Origin: Deltaproteobacteria bacterium
Lineage (GTDB): Bacteria > Desulfobacterota > Desulfobacteria > Desulfobacterales > Desulfobacteraceae
DNA length: 64,000 nucleotides
Assembly (NCBI GenBank): GCA_027858995.1
Contig: JAQIBP010000061.1
Coordinates: 21,834-85,833, forward strand
Direction: 5' to 3'
Part shown: positions 35,200-43,898 of the stretch, piece by piece
Layout of the letters: each line of letters begins with the position of its first letter
How positions within the stretch are numbered: the first letter of the stretch is position 1
Translations under genes and position numbers: made by a program
The notes under the pieces: generated by a model
Seen by the model: the letters and a program-made list of their open reading frames with translations, nothing else
Told to the model about the DNA's origin: nothing
The model's database searches: none

Positions 35200-36875
35200 T
35201 ACAGGATAAAACAATGAATTTTTTTCACCTCTTTTTGAAGGTGACCCGTATGATTACCTCAACACTTGACCCTGAAAAAGTATTGGATGTGATTGTACAA
35301 AATGTACCTGAAGTTATAGGAGTTGATGCTGCCACCATAAGACTTATTGATCCGGCAGGTAAAAATCTTCTGCTTGTTGCTTCCTTTGGGCTAAGCCAGG
35401 AATATTTAAACCGCGGCTGCATAGATGCTGAACTAAGTGTTACCAAAGCTTTGTCGGGTACGCCCGTGGCTATCCATGATGCGCTTTCATATCCCAATAT
35501 TCAATATCCCGAAGCTATAAAAAAAGAGGGTATAAAAAGTCTTTTAATTGCCCCTGTTATAGTGAAAAACAAGGTTACCGGAGTTTTGAGGCTGCTCACA
35601 AAAAAACCGCGGATATTTAAAACCAGTGAAATTGAATTTATTGAAGCTTTGGCAGAGCAGTGTGGTATTGCCATTGAAAATGCCAGGGTTTATGAAGAGC
35701 AGAATCGCCAGATACGATATCTTAAGAGCCTTAAAGAGATCGGCAGGGTTATAAACTCCACCTTTGAACTGAAAGAGGTGCTTGATTTTATTGTTACCAA
35801 AATTCCAGAGGTTATGGATCTGAAAGGATGTACTATCAGGCTTCTTGATCCTGTGAAAGGCCATTTAGACCTGGTGGCAGCTTCTGGTTTGAGTGAAGAG
35901 TATCTCGGCAGAGGAAGCATTGATGACGAGCTTAGCACTCACCAGGCATTGAAAGGTGAGCCCGTGATCATCCATGATGCTGCCAGTGATCCAAGGATAG
36001 CCTATCAGGAAAATGCAGAAAAAGAGGGTGTGGCAAGTATTCTCGCTGTTGCCATTGTAGTAAAAAAAAGAGTTCTCGGGGTCTTAAGACTTCTGACCTC
36101 TGAAAAACGCAATTTTTCAGATGCCCAGATCAATTTTGCCACTGCCATTGCAGAGCAGGGAGGCATTGCCATCCAGAATGCAAAAAGTTACAGCAAAATC
36201 ACAAAACTCATAACAGAACTGGAACAGCATGAGGATTTTCTCCAGATGGTTATTGACAGCCTCCAGGCCGAGCTGCTCGTAATAGACATTGATCATCATA
36301 TTATAATGGTCAACCATGCTTTTCTCAAAAACAATGATTTAAAAGAAGATGACATTGTGGGTAGAACCTACAACGAGATTCTTGCTGTTTGCAACTTAGA
36401 TGACTGTCCCTTAAAACATATTGAAAATGGAGAACAAACATCTGTCTGTCTGAGACAGATTAAGGATGGTGATAAAGAAAGATACCTTGAAGAGATGGCC
36501 ACTCCTGTTTCAGCCTTTGGCAAAGAAAAAGGAACGGGATTTAATATTATAACCATAAGGGATGTGACAGATCATATTCAGCTTAAAGAAGAGCACAAAA
36601 CAAAGGAACGGCTCCAGGGAGTGCTGGAAATGGCAGGAGCAGCAGCTCATGAATTGAATACACCAATATTTTCAGCACTGGGAACAGCACAATTAGTACT
36701 TGATGATCTAAACGATCAACAATTGCAGGATGATCTTAAGACCATCATAAAAAATCTTAATACCGTGTCAGAGCTCACAAAAAAAATGACCCAAATTACC
36801 AAATACGAAGCAAAAGAATATGTAGGTGATACAAAGATTGTTGATATTCAAAAAGCTGCTGAAACAGATCATTAA
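35196..36875 (+). CDS. Double-GAF, PAS, HisKA protein lacking the ATPase domain
   Basis: A 559-residue soluble protein. Two closely similar GAF domains (about 20-160 and 190-335) arose by internal duplication; both carry IRLxDP, GVLRLLT and GIAIxNA. A PAS domain (about 350-455) is followed by a HisKA dimerisation helix pair with His in AAAHELNTP. The protein stops about 75 residues later, before any N, G1 or G2 box, so there is no catalytic HATPase domain. No remnant of one is found in the 87 bp downstream. It may be a phospho-acceptor or dimer scaffold served by another kinase, or an inactive sensor. Confidence 0.8.
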   Translation: MIQDKTMNFFHLFLKVTRMITSTLDPEKVLDVIVQNVPEVIGVDAATIRLIDPAGKNLLLVASFGLSQEYLNRGCIDAELSVTKALSGTPVAIHDALSYPNIQYPEAIKKEGIKSLLIAPVIVKNKVTGVLRLLTKKPRIFKTSEIEFIEALAEQCGIAIENARVYEEQNRQIRYLKSLKEIGRVINSTFELKEVLDFIVTKIPEVMDLKGCTIRLLDPVKGHLDLVAASGLSEEYLGRGSIDDELSTHQALKGEPVIIHDAASDPRIAYQENAEKEGVASILAVAIVVKKRVLGVLRLLTSEKRNFSDAQINFATAIAEQGGIAIQNAKSYSKITKLITELEQHEDFLQMVIDSLQAELLVIDIDHHIIMVNHAFLKNNDLKEDDIVGRTYNEILAVCNLDDCPLKHIENGEQTSVCLRQIKDGDKERYLEEMATPVSAFGKEKGTGFNIITIRDVTDHIQLKEEHKTKERLQGVLEMAGAAAHELNTPIFSALGTAQLVLDDLNDQQLQDDLKTIIKNLNTVSELTKKMTQITKYEAKEYVGDTKIVDIQKAAETDH

Positions 36876-36962
36876 AAAAGTTCAAATTGTAATGGTGTAA
36901 CAGTTCTATAAATATTAATTATTGCTGAGAGTCACCACACTAAATTTATAAAAAGGGTAAGC

Positions 36963-37361
36963 ATGAAAAAAGTCTTTTATTTTGTCGTCATACTCTTATT
37001 TGCTGCAGCAAATGTTTGTGCAGAAAAACTACCTGATAGAATAAAATTGGTCCAAGCCACCATGTGTGAATCCATTGAAAATTTTAAACCAGTAAACCCC
37101 GGGGTGGTCTTTTCAATATCTTTAGGAGAAGTCTTCTGTTTTTCTAATTTTGATCCGGTCTTGGAGAAGACCCATGTTTTTCACCAATGGTATAAAAAGG
37201 ACAAACTGATTTTCACCATGCGCCTGATCCTCTCCCCGCCAAAATGGTCATCTTTCAGCAGGATTCAGATAAGGGATGCTGATAAGGGTCCCTGGCGTGT
37301 TGAAATACACAATGCCGATGGCACCATTTTACAAACCTTAAGATTCAGTATGGCAGACTGA
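36963..37361 (+). CDS. Exported DUF2914 protein
   Basis: A 132-residue protein with an N-terminal signal peptide (MKKVFYFVVILLFAAANVCA). A single DUF2914-type domain shows the ordered strands FSNFDP, HVFHQWYKKDK and PWRVEIHNADGTIL. These domains occur in periplasmic or envelope proteins of unknown function. It has a weak RBS (AAAAGGG). It lies 6 bp before cdaA, suggesting that the two are co-expressed. Confidence 0.75.
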   Translation: MKKVFYFVVILLFAAANVCAEKLPDRIKLVQATMCESIENFKPVNPGVVFSISLGEVFCFSNFDPVLEKTHVFHQWYKKDKLIFTMRLILSPPKWSSFSRIQIRDADKGPWRVEIHNADGTILQTLRFSMAD

Positions 37362-37367
37362 TTTATA

Positions 37368-38798
37368 ATGGAAGCTCTTCTCTATTTCTTCTCTGGATTT
37401 CGCTGGCAGGATGTATTGGATATCCTGTTAAACAGCTATATTTTATTCCGGCTTTATATTCTTTTCCGGGGAACCAATATTATAAGGGTGCTGCTGGTCT
37501 TATGTGTCCTGTGGGCAGTCAGTCAGGCTGCTGTCCCTCTGGGTCTGGTAATAACGAACTGGGCAAGGCAGGGTGTTATTACCGTGGCAGCTTTAATTAT
37601 AATCATTGTCTTTAGAAATGAAATTTCCACTGTTCTGAGGACTAAGGATCTGAAATCATTTTTATGGGGAATACCTCGGTTTCAATCTCACACACCTCTG
37701 AATATCATTGTGGACAGTGTTTATGCGCTTGCTGAAAAGAAAATCGGAGCTTTAATCGTGCTGCCCCTGAAGCAGGATCTGGAGAGTGTTATTCAAGGAG
37801 GTATTCCCATAAAGGGCAAATTGTCTCAGGAGATGCTTGTGAGTATTTTCTGGCCAGACAACCCGCTGCATGACGGTGCAGCTGTCATACAGGAAGACAG
37901 AATCATTAATGCAGGTGTGATACTCCCATTGTCCAAAAGAGGAGATCTGCCCTCTTTTTTCGGAACCCGGCACAGGGCAGCTTCAGGATTAACAGAACTT
38001 ACAGATGCTTTGGTTATTGTTATTTCAGAGGAGAGCGGCAAGGTCTCCTTGTTTAAAGAAAACCTGACCTATAATATTAAATATCGTTCAGTCCTTGAAA
38101 CATTACTAAAGGAACATGCAGGAGATGATTCTGCAAAAAAGAGATTCAAACACCAGACCATAGAGCTTGCTGCTGCTGCATTGATCAGTCTTTTCTGTGT
38201 TACAGGGATATGGTTCAATTTTTCAAAAGGGATGGAAACCCTTGCCACTCATGAGGTTCCAGTGGAATTCATGAATCCGGATCAAAGAATGGAGATCATA
38301 TCCTCTTCTGCTTCCAGCGTTAAGCTTTTAATCAGCGGTGCAAAGCCGTTAATCAATTCCATCAAGCCTGAACAGATCAATATCAAACTTAACCTCTCCC
38401 AGGCAGCAATCGGCGTTAATAAGCTCTCCATCATAAAGGAAAACATATTACTTCCGCCGGGAATCCGGCTAAAAAAAATAGAACCCTCAGAACTTGAGAT
38501 CACTTTGGATACCCTCATAGAAAAACAACTTCCCATCCAGCCCAACTGGACAGGAAAACTGCCTAAAGGGTTGATCCTGAAAGAGGCAAAGGCATTACCC
38601 GAAACAATTCAGGTAACCGGAGGGGGTATGGCACTCAAAGATATTTCAACAATTTTTACTGAGCAGATACTCCTGGACAAGCTCACTGAATCCGGCACGG
38701 TTACCATTGGCCTTATTCTGACCCCTCCATCACTCAGGTTGAAAAACAACACAAAAGTTAATATTAAGTACCTGATCTCAAAAAAATCAATTTTATAA
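37368..38798 (+). CDS. cdaA: Diadenylate cyclase CdaA fused to a CdaR/YbbR-like extracytoplasmic part
   Basis: A 476-residue c-di-AMP synthase. Three N-terminal membrane helices (to about 83) precede the DAC domain, with DGA at 169-171 and RHR at 201-203, the ATP-binding and catalytic motifs. A fourth helix (about 263-280) leads to an extracytoplasmic beta-rich region with YbbR-like repeats (about 290-470). In Firmicutes CdaA and its regulator CdaR are separate adjacent genes; here both functions sit in one chain. The external part probably senses envelope state and tunes cyclase activity. Confidence 0.88.
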   Translation: MEALLYFFSGFRWQDVLDILLNSYILFRLYILFRGTNIIRVLLVLCVLWAVSQAAVPLGLVITNWARQGVITVAALIIIIVFRNEISTVLRTKDLKSFLWGIPRFQSHTPLNIIVDSVYALAEKKIGALIVLPLKQDLESVIQGGIPIKGKLSQEMLVSIFWPDNPLHDGAAVIQEDRIINAGVILPLSKRGDLPSFFGTRHRAASGLTELTDALVIVISEESGKVSLFKENLTYNIKYRSVLETLLKEHAGDDSAKKRFKHQTIELAAAALISLFCVTGIWFNFSKGMETLATHEVPVEFMNPDQRMEIISSSASSVKLLISGAKPLINSIKPEQINIKLNLSQAAIGVNKLSIIKENILLPPGIRLKKIEPSELEITLDTLIEKQLPIQPNWTGKLPKGLILKEAKALPETIQVTGGGMALKDISTIFTEQILLDKLTESGTVTIGLILTPPSLRLKNNTKVNIKYLISKKSIL

Positions 38799-38827
38799 TA
38801 GATTCGCTGTTACGGGATGAAATTTTT

Positions 38828-38905
38828 TCAAGTTCAAGGCGGAAAATAAATTTGACCACAGGTATACATACAGTATTCCGAGGATCAAATTTATTTACTA
38901 ACGCT
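38828..38905. repeat. MITE-like interspersed repeat, copy A (core)
   Basis: It shares the core TTCAAGTTCAAGGCGGAAAA and the ACTAACGC end with copy B at 42350-42502. A perfect 12-bp stem (38844-38855 with 38885-38896) encloses a 29-nt loop. Inside, ATAC and GTAT may form a second short stem. It lies between the convergent cdaA and receiver genes. The outer arms present in copy B are not clearly kept. Confidence 0.7.
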
Positions 38906-38940
38906 GGTTCGAAGAAGAGCTATGCTCACAATTGGAAAAA

Positions 38941-39297
38941 TCAGCCAAGAACCTGCTCAACCTTCTCTTCAAGTTCATCCTTATCAATAGGCTTGACACA
39001 GTATTCAGCAGCACCAAGACTTAAACACTCCCTTGCTGTTTCAATGGTGGGGTAACCTGTAAGCATGATAACCTTAATTAAAGGGGAAATTTTCTTTAAT
39101 TCCTCCAAAACTTCAACACCGCTCATCTTTTTTAATTTTATATCTAAGATAGCAAGATCAATCCCATTAGACTTTACAAATTCTATGGCATCTTCCTCTT
39201 CTGAAAATGCAAAAACCTTGTGCCCTTTTCTTTCAAGAATACGTTTAATTAGATTGGCTGCATCTGATACATCATCCAATGCGAGAATATTAGCCAT
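38941..39297 (-). CDS. Single-domain response regulator receiver
   Basis: A 118-residue receiver with no output domain. It has DDVSD at the N-terminus, phospho-Asp in AILDIKL, Thr in MLTGYP and Lys in VKPID. It is the last gene of the PhnD-kinase-receiver set, 43 bp after the kinase, and presumably relays phosphate to a further partner or acts by protein contact. Confidence 0.87.
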   Translation of the reverse strand: MANILALDDVSDAANLIKRILERKGHKVFAFSEEEDAIEFVKSNGIDLAILDIKLKKMSGVEVLEELKKISPLIKVIMLTGYPTIETARECLSLGAAEYCVKPIDKDELEEKVEQVLG

Positions 39298-39340
39298 TTA
39301 TCATTCCTCGTTTTTTTTATGGTAAATCTGCCGGCTGTTT

Positions 39341-41359
39341 TCAGGTATAGTTTAAATCACAGGGCAAAGCAATAATAAATTGTGTTCCCTTACCTTTGTT
39401 CTTTCCCGATGTTGATGGAGAAAAAGCTTTAATGGTTCCATTATGTTCTTTTATAATACCAAAAGTGACTGATAAGCCTAGTCCTGTTCCTTTATCAGGG
39501 GCCTTTGTGGTATAAAAGGGTTCAAATATCTTGTTAATATTGTCCCTGTCAATCCCTTTCCCTGTATCAGATATGGATATCTCTATTCCATTTTGAGTTT
39601 TTTCCGATATGGCTTTAACTGATTTTGTTTCAACCACTATGTTTCCATTTTCCTTAACAGCATCCAAGGCATTGTTCAATAAATTGATAAAAACCTGCTT
39701 TATTTTTTCTTTATTTCCTTTCATGACCAGATCAATCTCTTTATCATATTCATGCTGCACAACAACCTGATTCAAGCTGAATGTATGCCCTATCATGCCA
39801 AGTACCTCTTTAACAGCTTCATTAATATCAAATTTAGAGGTAGCACTTTTACCGGAACGTGAAAAATTCAAAAGATCTTTTACAATTTTGGAACAATTTT
39901 TTGTCTGGCGCTCAATGGTTTGTACATCTTTATATGCCAGTTCCTGATCTTTAATATCTTCCAGTAAAAGCTGGGCATGCCCGAGGATGATTCCAAGGGG
40001 TGTATTGATCTCATGGGCAACTCCTGCTGCAAGCCGTCCCACAGATTCCATCTTCTGGGCATGTGTAAGCTGATCCTGAACACTTTTCAGCTGTGTAATA
40101 TCCCGGCCGCTGCATACAAGGCTCTTACCCATGGTTTTTGTTTCAGGAACTAAAATTTTAACCACATGGAGCCATTTTACACCTTTGGCTACTACTATTT
40201 TGTTCTCCTTAACAAGAGCAATTCCAGTTTCAAAAAGAGTTTTATCTTCTCTATTATATATTTGAGCAAATTGTTCAGGAAACAAATCATCATTTGTTTT
40301 TCCAAGAATCTGTTCATTATCTCTATCCAACATTTCACAAAATGCTTTGTTAACAGAGATAAACCGTCCTTCATGATCCTGAAGCGATATAAAATCCGGA
40401 ACAGCATCCAGAATTGTCTGGAGAAGAGCTTTTTGTTCATTTACAATACTCTCGGCACTTTTAAGGTCATAGAAGTTGTCTTTCAAGGAGATGGTCATTG
40501 CATCAAAGCTTTCAGCAAGGCTTTGAATTTCATCTCCGGAACACTTTTTATAGACTTGGCACTGTTGACAAGAATCTATTGTTTTTGCATATTCGCCGTG
40601 AATACAGTCTGGACAGAGAGTCCCTGCCATATACCAGCACCTGTGATGAAAATTTTCATATGCAGGGCACTCTTTTTGATTGCACTGCATAATATCCCAG
40701 CAATTGCGTTTTAAACTTGGAGCAGTTCTTACATCAAGATCTCCCCGCAATGCTTTTTCTGTTGATGCATGAAGTTTTTTAATACTTTTTGTCACAGGAT
40801 TGAGTAATAAGGTTCCAACAACACTTGCCATCAGTATTGTCAAAAGAATGGTTACAATTGCAGAAACAGTAATTTTATTTGTTGCCTTTTCAGCTCTGGT
40901 CTGCAAAAGTCCCAGTCTCAATGTTCCCAGGCGATAATTATTGACAAACACAGGAACTGCATAATCATAAATCAAATAATCCCCGGTATCAAGAAGCTGC
41001 ATGGAGCCTTTTTGCTTATCTGAAACTGAGTTTACATCCTTTAATTCAACAGGAAATCCATTTTTAAATGTGTGAATAAGAGGTCTCTCCTTTGTATCCA
41101 GCACAAAGGTATAAAAGATATCATCATCAAGCTGAACAGTCTGATCCATCAATACCTTCATTCTTAAAAAATCCATGGCAAGCATGGGCTCTACCATGCG
41201 GGCAGAAAGACTGATACCTATTGAATGTCCATGGCTTTTTATCTCCTCTAACAAAGATTCTTTCATTACCTGGCTGACCCAGAAAAACATTACAATACCC
41301 TGGATCAAAAGCAGGGCAAAAAAACCCAGGAATATTTTCCTCCGAAAACCGAGTTTCAT
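39341..41359 (-). CDS. Membrane histidine kinase with a cysteine-rich CW/CPAY insert
   Basis: A 672-residue kinase. An N-terminal helix, an extracytoplasmic sensor domain (about 30-160) and a second helix (about 165-190) precede a HAMP-like stretch. This is interrupted by a Cys-rich segment of about 60 residues (CWDIMQC, ECPAY, CWYMAGTLCPDC, CQQC and a further Cys). A PAS domain (about 310-430), HisKA with His in GVAHEINTPLG, and HATPase (NLLNNALDA, DTGKGID, GTGLGLS) follow. The Cys-rich insert may bind metal or Fe-S and sense redox. It overlaps the PhnD-like gene by 4 bp (ATGA), so the pair is coupled. Confidence 0.87.
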   Translation of the reverse strand: MKLGFRRKIFLGFFALLLIQGIVMFFWVSQVMKESLLEEIKSHGHSIGISLSARMVEPMLAMDFLRMKVLMDQTVQLDDDIFYTFVLDTKERPLIHTFKNGFPVELKDVNSVSDKQKGSMQLLDTGDYLIYDYAVPVFVNNYRLGTLRLGLLQTRAEKATNKITVSAIVTILLTILMASVVGTLLLNPVTKSIKKLHASTEKALRGDLDVRTAPSLKRNCWDIMQCNQKECPAYENFHHRCWYMAGTLCPDCIHGEYAKTIDSCQQCQVYKKCSGDEIQSLAESFDAMTISLKDNFYDLKSAESIVNEQKALLQTILDAVPDFISLQDHEGRFISVNKAFCEMLDRDNEQILGKTNDDLFPEQFAQIYNREDKTLFETGIALVKENKIVVAKGVKWLHVVKILVPETKTMGKSLVCSGRDITQLKSVQDQLTHAQKMESVGRLAAGVAHEINTPLGIILGHAQLLLEDIKDQELAYKDVQTIERQTKNCSKIVKDLLNFSRSGKSATSKFDINEAVKEVLGMIGHTFSLNQVVVQHEYDKEIDLVMKGNKEKIKQVFINLLNNALDAVKENGNIVVETKSVKAISEKTQNGIEISISDTGKGIDRDNINKIFEPFYTTKAPDKGTGLGLSVTFGIIKEHNGTIKAFSPSTSGKNKGKGTQFIIALPCDLNYT

Positions 41360-42297
41360 CTATGTATCTCTCCATGTTCCTCAGAGCTTAAACCTGCTTT
41401 GTAAGCTAATTGACGTACAGAATCAAAATCAGAATCCTCAGATGGAATCACCTTGATAAAATTGGCAGCTTCCAATATTGCACCATCTGTTTTATTATTC
41501 AAATCAAGTTTTTCCAGAGCCTGCTTGATTTTTTTCACTTTTTCTTTATCTAAACCTTCCCGTGCAGAATATACCCATCCGGGATATGAATCTGTCATGG
41601 AAACAACTCTAATTTTATTGATATCAATTTTCTCTGACATTACTTCAAGGGAGCCTTCTCTGATGGTTCCGATATCATATTTACCTGTATAAACTGATAG
41701 AATAACTTTTTCTTGTTTCCCTCCAGGTCCAGGAGCAAAGGCAATCTCTTTAAAATCTTTTCTCGTAATGCCGTTATCAATAAAATGACCCAGGGGGTAT
41801 AGATATCCACCTGCCGAGGTTGAATCCACAGCAATCCACCTTTTATTACGGCAGTCTGATATATTCTGGATCAATGAATTATCAGCCCTGCAGATAATCT
41901 GTCCTCTAAATTTATCTTCCCCCTTCACCTCCACAATACGTGCAAATGCTCTTGCATTGTATTGATGGGCAATATTCACATAAATAAATGGATTGGAAAA
42001 CGAGATATCAATTTTTTTCTGGCCCACCATTTTCATATGCTGATTAAATGTATCTGGAAATATCTGTTTTATGTTCAATCCTGTTTCTTTGCGTAAATAT
42101 TGTATAATAGCATGATGGCGTGTATAGGATATGGTATGGGAATACTGGGGAAGATAGGCATAATTAATGACATCGGGTTCCTCTTCAAAGATAACCCGCT
42201 CTTTGATATTCAGATCCACCTTAATAACTGATTCATCCTGGTTCCCGCATCCATAAAATAATAAAAGGGAAAGCAGAACACTCCATAAATATTTCAC
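41356..42297 (-). CDS. PhnD-like substrate-binding lipoprotein, sensory partner of the kinase
   Basis: A periplasmic-binding protein of the phosphonate/PhnD type, about 313 residues. The core motifs TSAGGYLYP and GTIREGSLEV fit this family. The best start is GTG at 42297 with AAGGAG 10 nt upstream. It gives a lipoprotein signal ending LFYGC. A longer frame to 42393 adds 32 residues before a poor leader. No ABC transporter genes adjoin; instead a histidine kinase and receiver follow. It is therefore likely a ligand sensor for the kinase, not an importer part. The ligand is unknown. Confidence 0.8.
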   Translation of the reverse strand: MKYLWSVLLSLLLFYGCGNQDESVIKVDLNIKERVIFEEEPDVINYAYLPQYSHTISYTRHHAIIQYLRKETGLNIKQIFPDTFNQHMKMVGQKKIDISFSNPFIYVNIAHQYNARAFARIVEVKGEDKFRGQIICRADNSLIQNISDCRNKRWIAVDSTSAGGYLYPLGHFIDNGITRKDFKEIAFAPGPGGKQEKVILSVYTGKYDIGTIREGSLEVMSEKIDINKIRVVSMTDSYPGWVYSAREGLDKEKVKKIKQALEKLDLNNKTDGAILEAANFIKVIPSEDSDFDSVRQLAYKAGLSSEEHGEIHR

Positions 42298-42349
42298 TTG
42301 ATATCTGCTCCTTGATATTTCATAATATGCCTTTCCATCAGACTGATAC

Positions 42350-42502
42350 AAAATAGTGTCTGAACGAAAACCTGATAATTTGTTCAAGTACAAGGCGGAA
42401 AAAAATTTTAACCACAGACATACAAGTAGTATTTCGAGGATTAAAATTTTTTACCAACGCCGTAATTGGGCAAATTAGCGGTTTTCGGTCGGGCACTAAA
42501 TA
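42350..42502. repeat. MITE-like interspersed repeat, copy B (long inverted-repeat form)
   Basis: About 150 bp, nearly all of it folding back on itself. TAGTG (42354-42358) pairs with CACTA (42494-42498), and CGAAAACC and TAATTTG on the left match GGTTTTCG and CAAATTA on the right. The core stem 42400-42411 with 42441-42452 is perfect (12 bp), with a 29-nt loop. It has no coding capacity. It lies just upstream of the PhnD-like gene and could contribute its 5' leader. Confidence 0.72.
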
Positions 42503-42521
42503 GATTCTGCAACAATCTTTT

Positions 42522-42557
42522 ACAGCCTTTCCAACTTATACCCTTTTTATAGGCTGT
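42522..42557. promoter_or_regulatory. Inverted repeat upstream of the IclR-type gene
   Basis: ACAGCCT (42522-42528) and AGGCTGT (42551-42557) form a 7-bp inverted repeat about 140 bp before the regulator start. It might be an operator. No other gene is visible between 42503 and 42692. Confidence 0.3.
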
Positions 42558-42692
42558 TCATCTCCCTTTATCAATGAAAATTTAAAACCAGTTATCAATA
42601 TCTGTTAATTTAAATTTTTTTTACAAAAATACTTATTAAAAATTCAAAACATACTATTGATAATTAATCATTGTTATTTTATATTATTCACC

Positions 42693-43445
42693 ATGGCGAA
42701 CAAATATCAGGCACCCATTGTTAAAAAAGCATTTACTATCTTAAATGCCATTGCAAAAAGCTCCCAGGGGTTAAGAATCAGTGATATTGCATCCCTGCTT
42801 AACATCAGCAAAAGCACTGTACATGGAATCATTGCCGCACTATCAGAACAGGGAGCAGTTATCCAGAGTTCCGCTTCAAAACGCTATGTTATCGGTATGA
42901 CACTTATGGAACTTGGAAAAGCTGCCCATGAGAGAATTGATTTTAAAAATATTGCCCGCCCCGTAATGGAGGAGTTAATGGAACAATGCCAGGAGTCAGT
43001 CTTTCTTGGTATCCAGAATGGTAACAGGGTAACCATTATTGATATTGTGGAATCCAGAAAAGATTTTAAAATCACCTCTCCCATTGGAACAGCTCTGCCA
43101 CTTCTTGCAGGGGCTACAGGAAAACTGTTTCTATCCAGGATGGATACGAAAAATTTACATAAATATTTAAACTCAAATCCCTTAAGGAAATTCACGTCCA
43201 ACACTATTATTGATCCAGAAAAATATATCAGGGAATTGGACAAAGTACGAAAAGATGGGTTTGCCTATGATGATGAAGAGTATATTTCAGGAGTCAGGGC
43301 TGTTGCAGCTCCAATTAAACAGCATGGCGCCTATATTCCTGCCATCTGGGTAGTTGGATTCAAGGCTTCCATGGCAACAGACAAAATCCCTGCCATTATT
43401 AAACAGACCAGAGCTGCTGCTTTTAAAATCAATAATAGTATTTAG
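42693..43445 (+). CDS. IclR-family transcriptional regulator
   Basis: About 250 residues. An N-terminal winged helix-turn-helix (GLRISDIASLLNISKSTVHG ... LSEQGAV) is followed by the IclR effector domain (LGIQNGNRVTIID; TGKLFLS; GFAYDDEEYISGVRAVAAPI). The family controls catabolism of aromatic and other small carbon sources. I take the ATG at 42693 as start; a TTG 36 bp upstream is possible. Neither has a clear Shine-Dalgarno. A cupin gene follows in the same direction 86 bp on and may be its target. Confidence 0.87.
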   Translation: MANKYQAPIVKKAFTILNAIAKSSQGLRISDIASLLNISKSTVHGIIAALSEQGAVIQSSASKRYVIGMTLMELGKAAHERIDFKNIARPVMEELMEQCQESVFLGIQNGNRVTIIDIVESRKDFKITSPIGTALPLLAGATGKLFLSRMDTKNLHKYLNSNPLRKFTSNTIIDPEKYIRELDKVRKDGFAYDDEEYISGVRAVAAPIKQHGAYIPAIWVVGFKASMATDKIPAIIKQTRAAAFKINNSI

Positions 43446-43531
43446 TGTCAAAAAATATATATGGAATTATTCTAGTTCTTGTGTAGAATGGGAACTATTG
43501 ATAATAACAACTTAATAATGGAGCACTGATT

Positions 43532-43858
43532 ATGTTCAATAAAATGAGCAGTGATGGATACAAAACAGCCATGGAGGGTATCAAAATCAAGACTGTGGCC
43601 CATGGGGAAAAAACTTTGATGGCAGAGTTCCATATGACCAGGGGAGCTGATCTGCCAGAGCACAGCCACCCCCATGAACAAACCGGATATCTTATTTCCG
43701 GCAAACTGGTATTGATTATAGACAAAAAACGCCATATGGTAGAACCGGGTGACACCTGGTGTATCTCCGGGGATATTCCCCACTCTGCCGAAATATTGGA
43801 GAATTCAGTAGTTGTGGAAGTATTCTCGCCGGTTCGCGAAGATTTTCTTGCAAAGTAA
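43532..43858 (+). CDS. Small single-domain cupin
   Basis: A 108-residue cupin_2 protein with the metal-binding motif 1 around LPEHSHPHEQTGYLISG (three His and a Glu-like position) and motif 2 around PGDTWCISGDIPHSAEI. Such barrels bind a divalent metal and act as isomerases, dioxygenases or ligand sensors. The substrate cannot be read. Its 3' end is partly repeated at 47930-47948. Confidence 0.83.
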   Translation: MFNKMSSDGYKTAMEGIKIKTVAHGEKTLMAEFHMTRGADLPEHSHPHEQTGYLISGKLVLIIDKKRHMVEPGDTWCISGDIPHSAEILENSVVVEVFSPVREDFLAK

Positions 43859-43898
43859 TAGCTTATAATGCTTTATTACTACCTATCAAGGAGACATA

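Noticed and set aside
42657..42692. TTG start 12 codons upstream of the IclR-type gene
   Set aside because: No Shine-Dalgarno, and the added residues are hydrophobic and atypical for the family.
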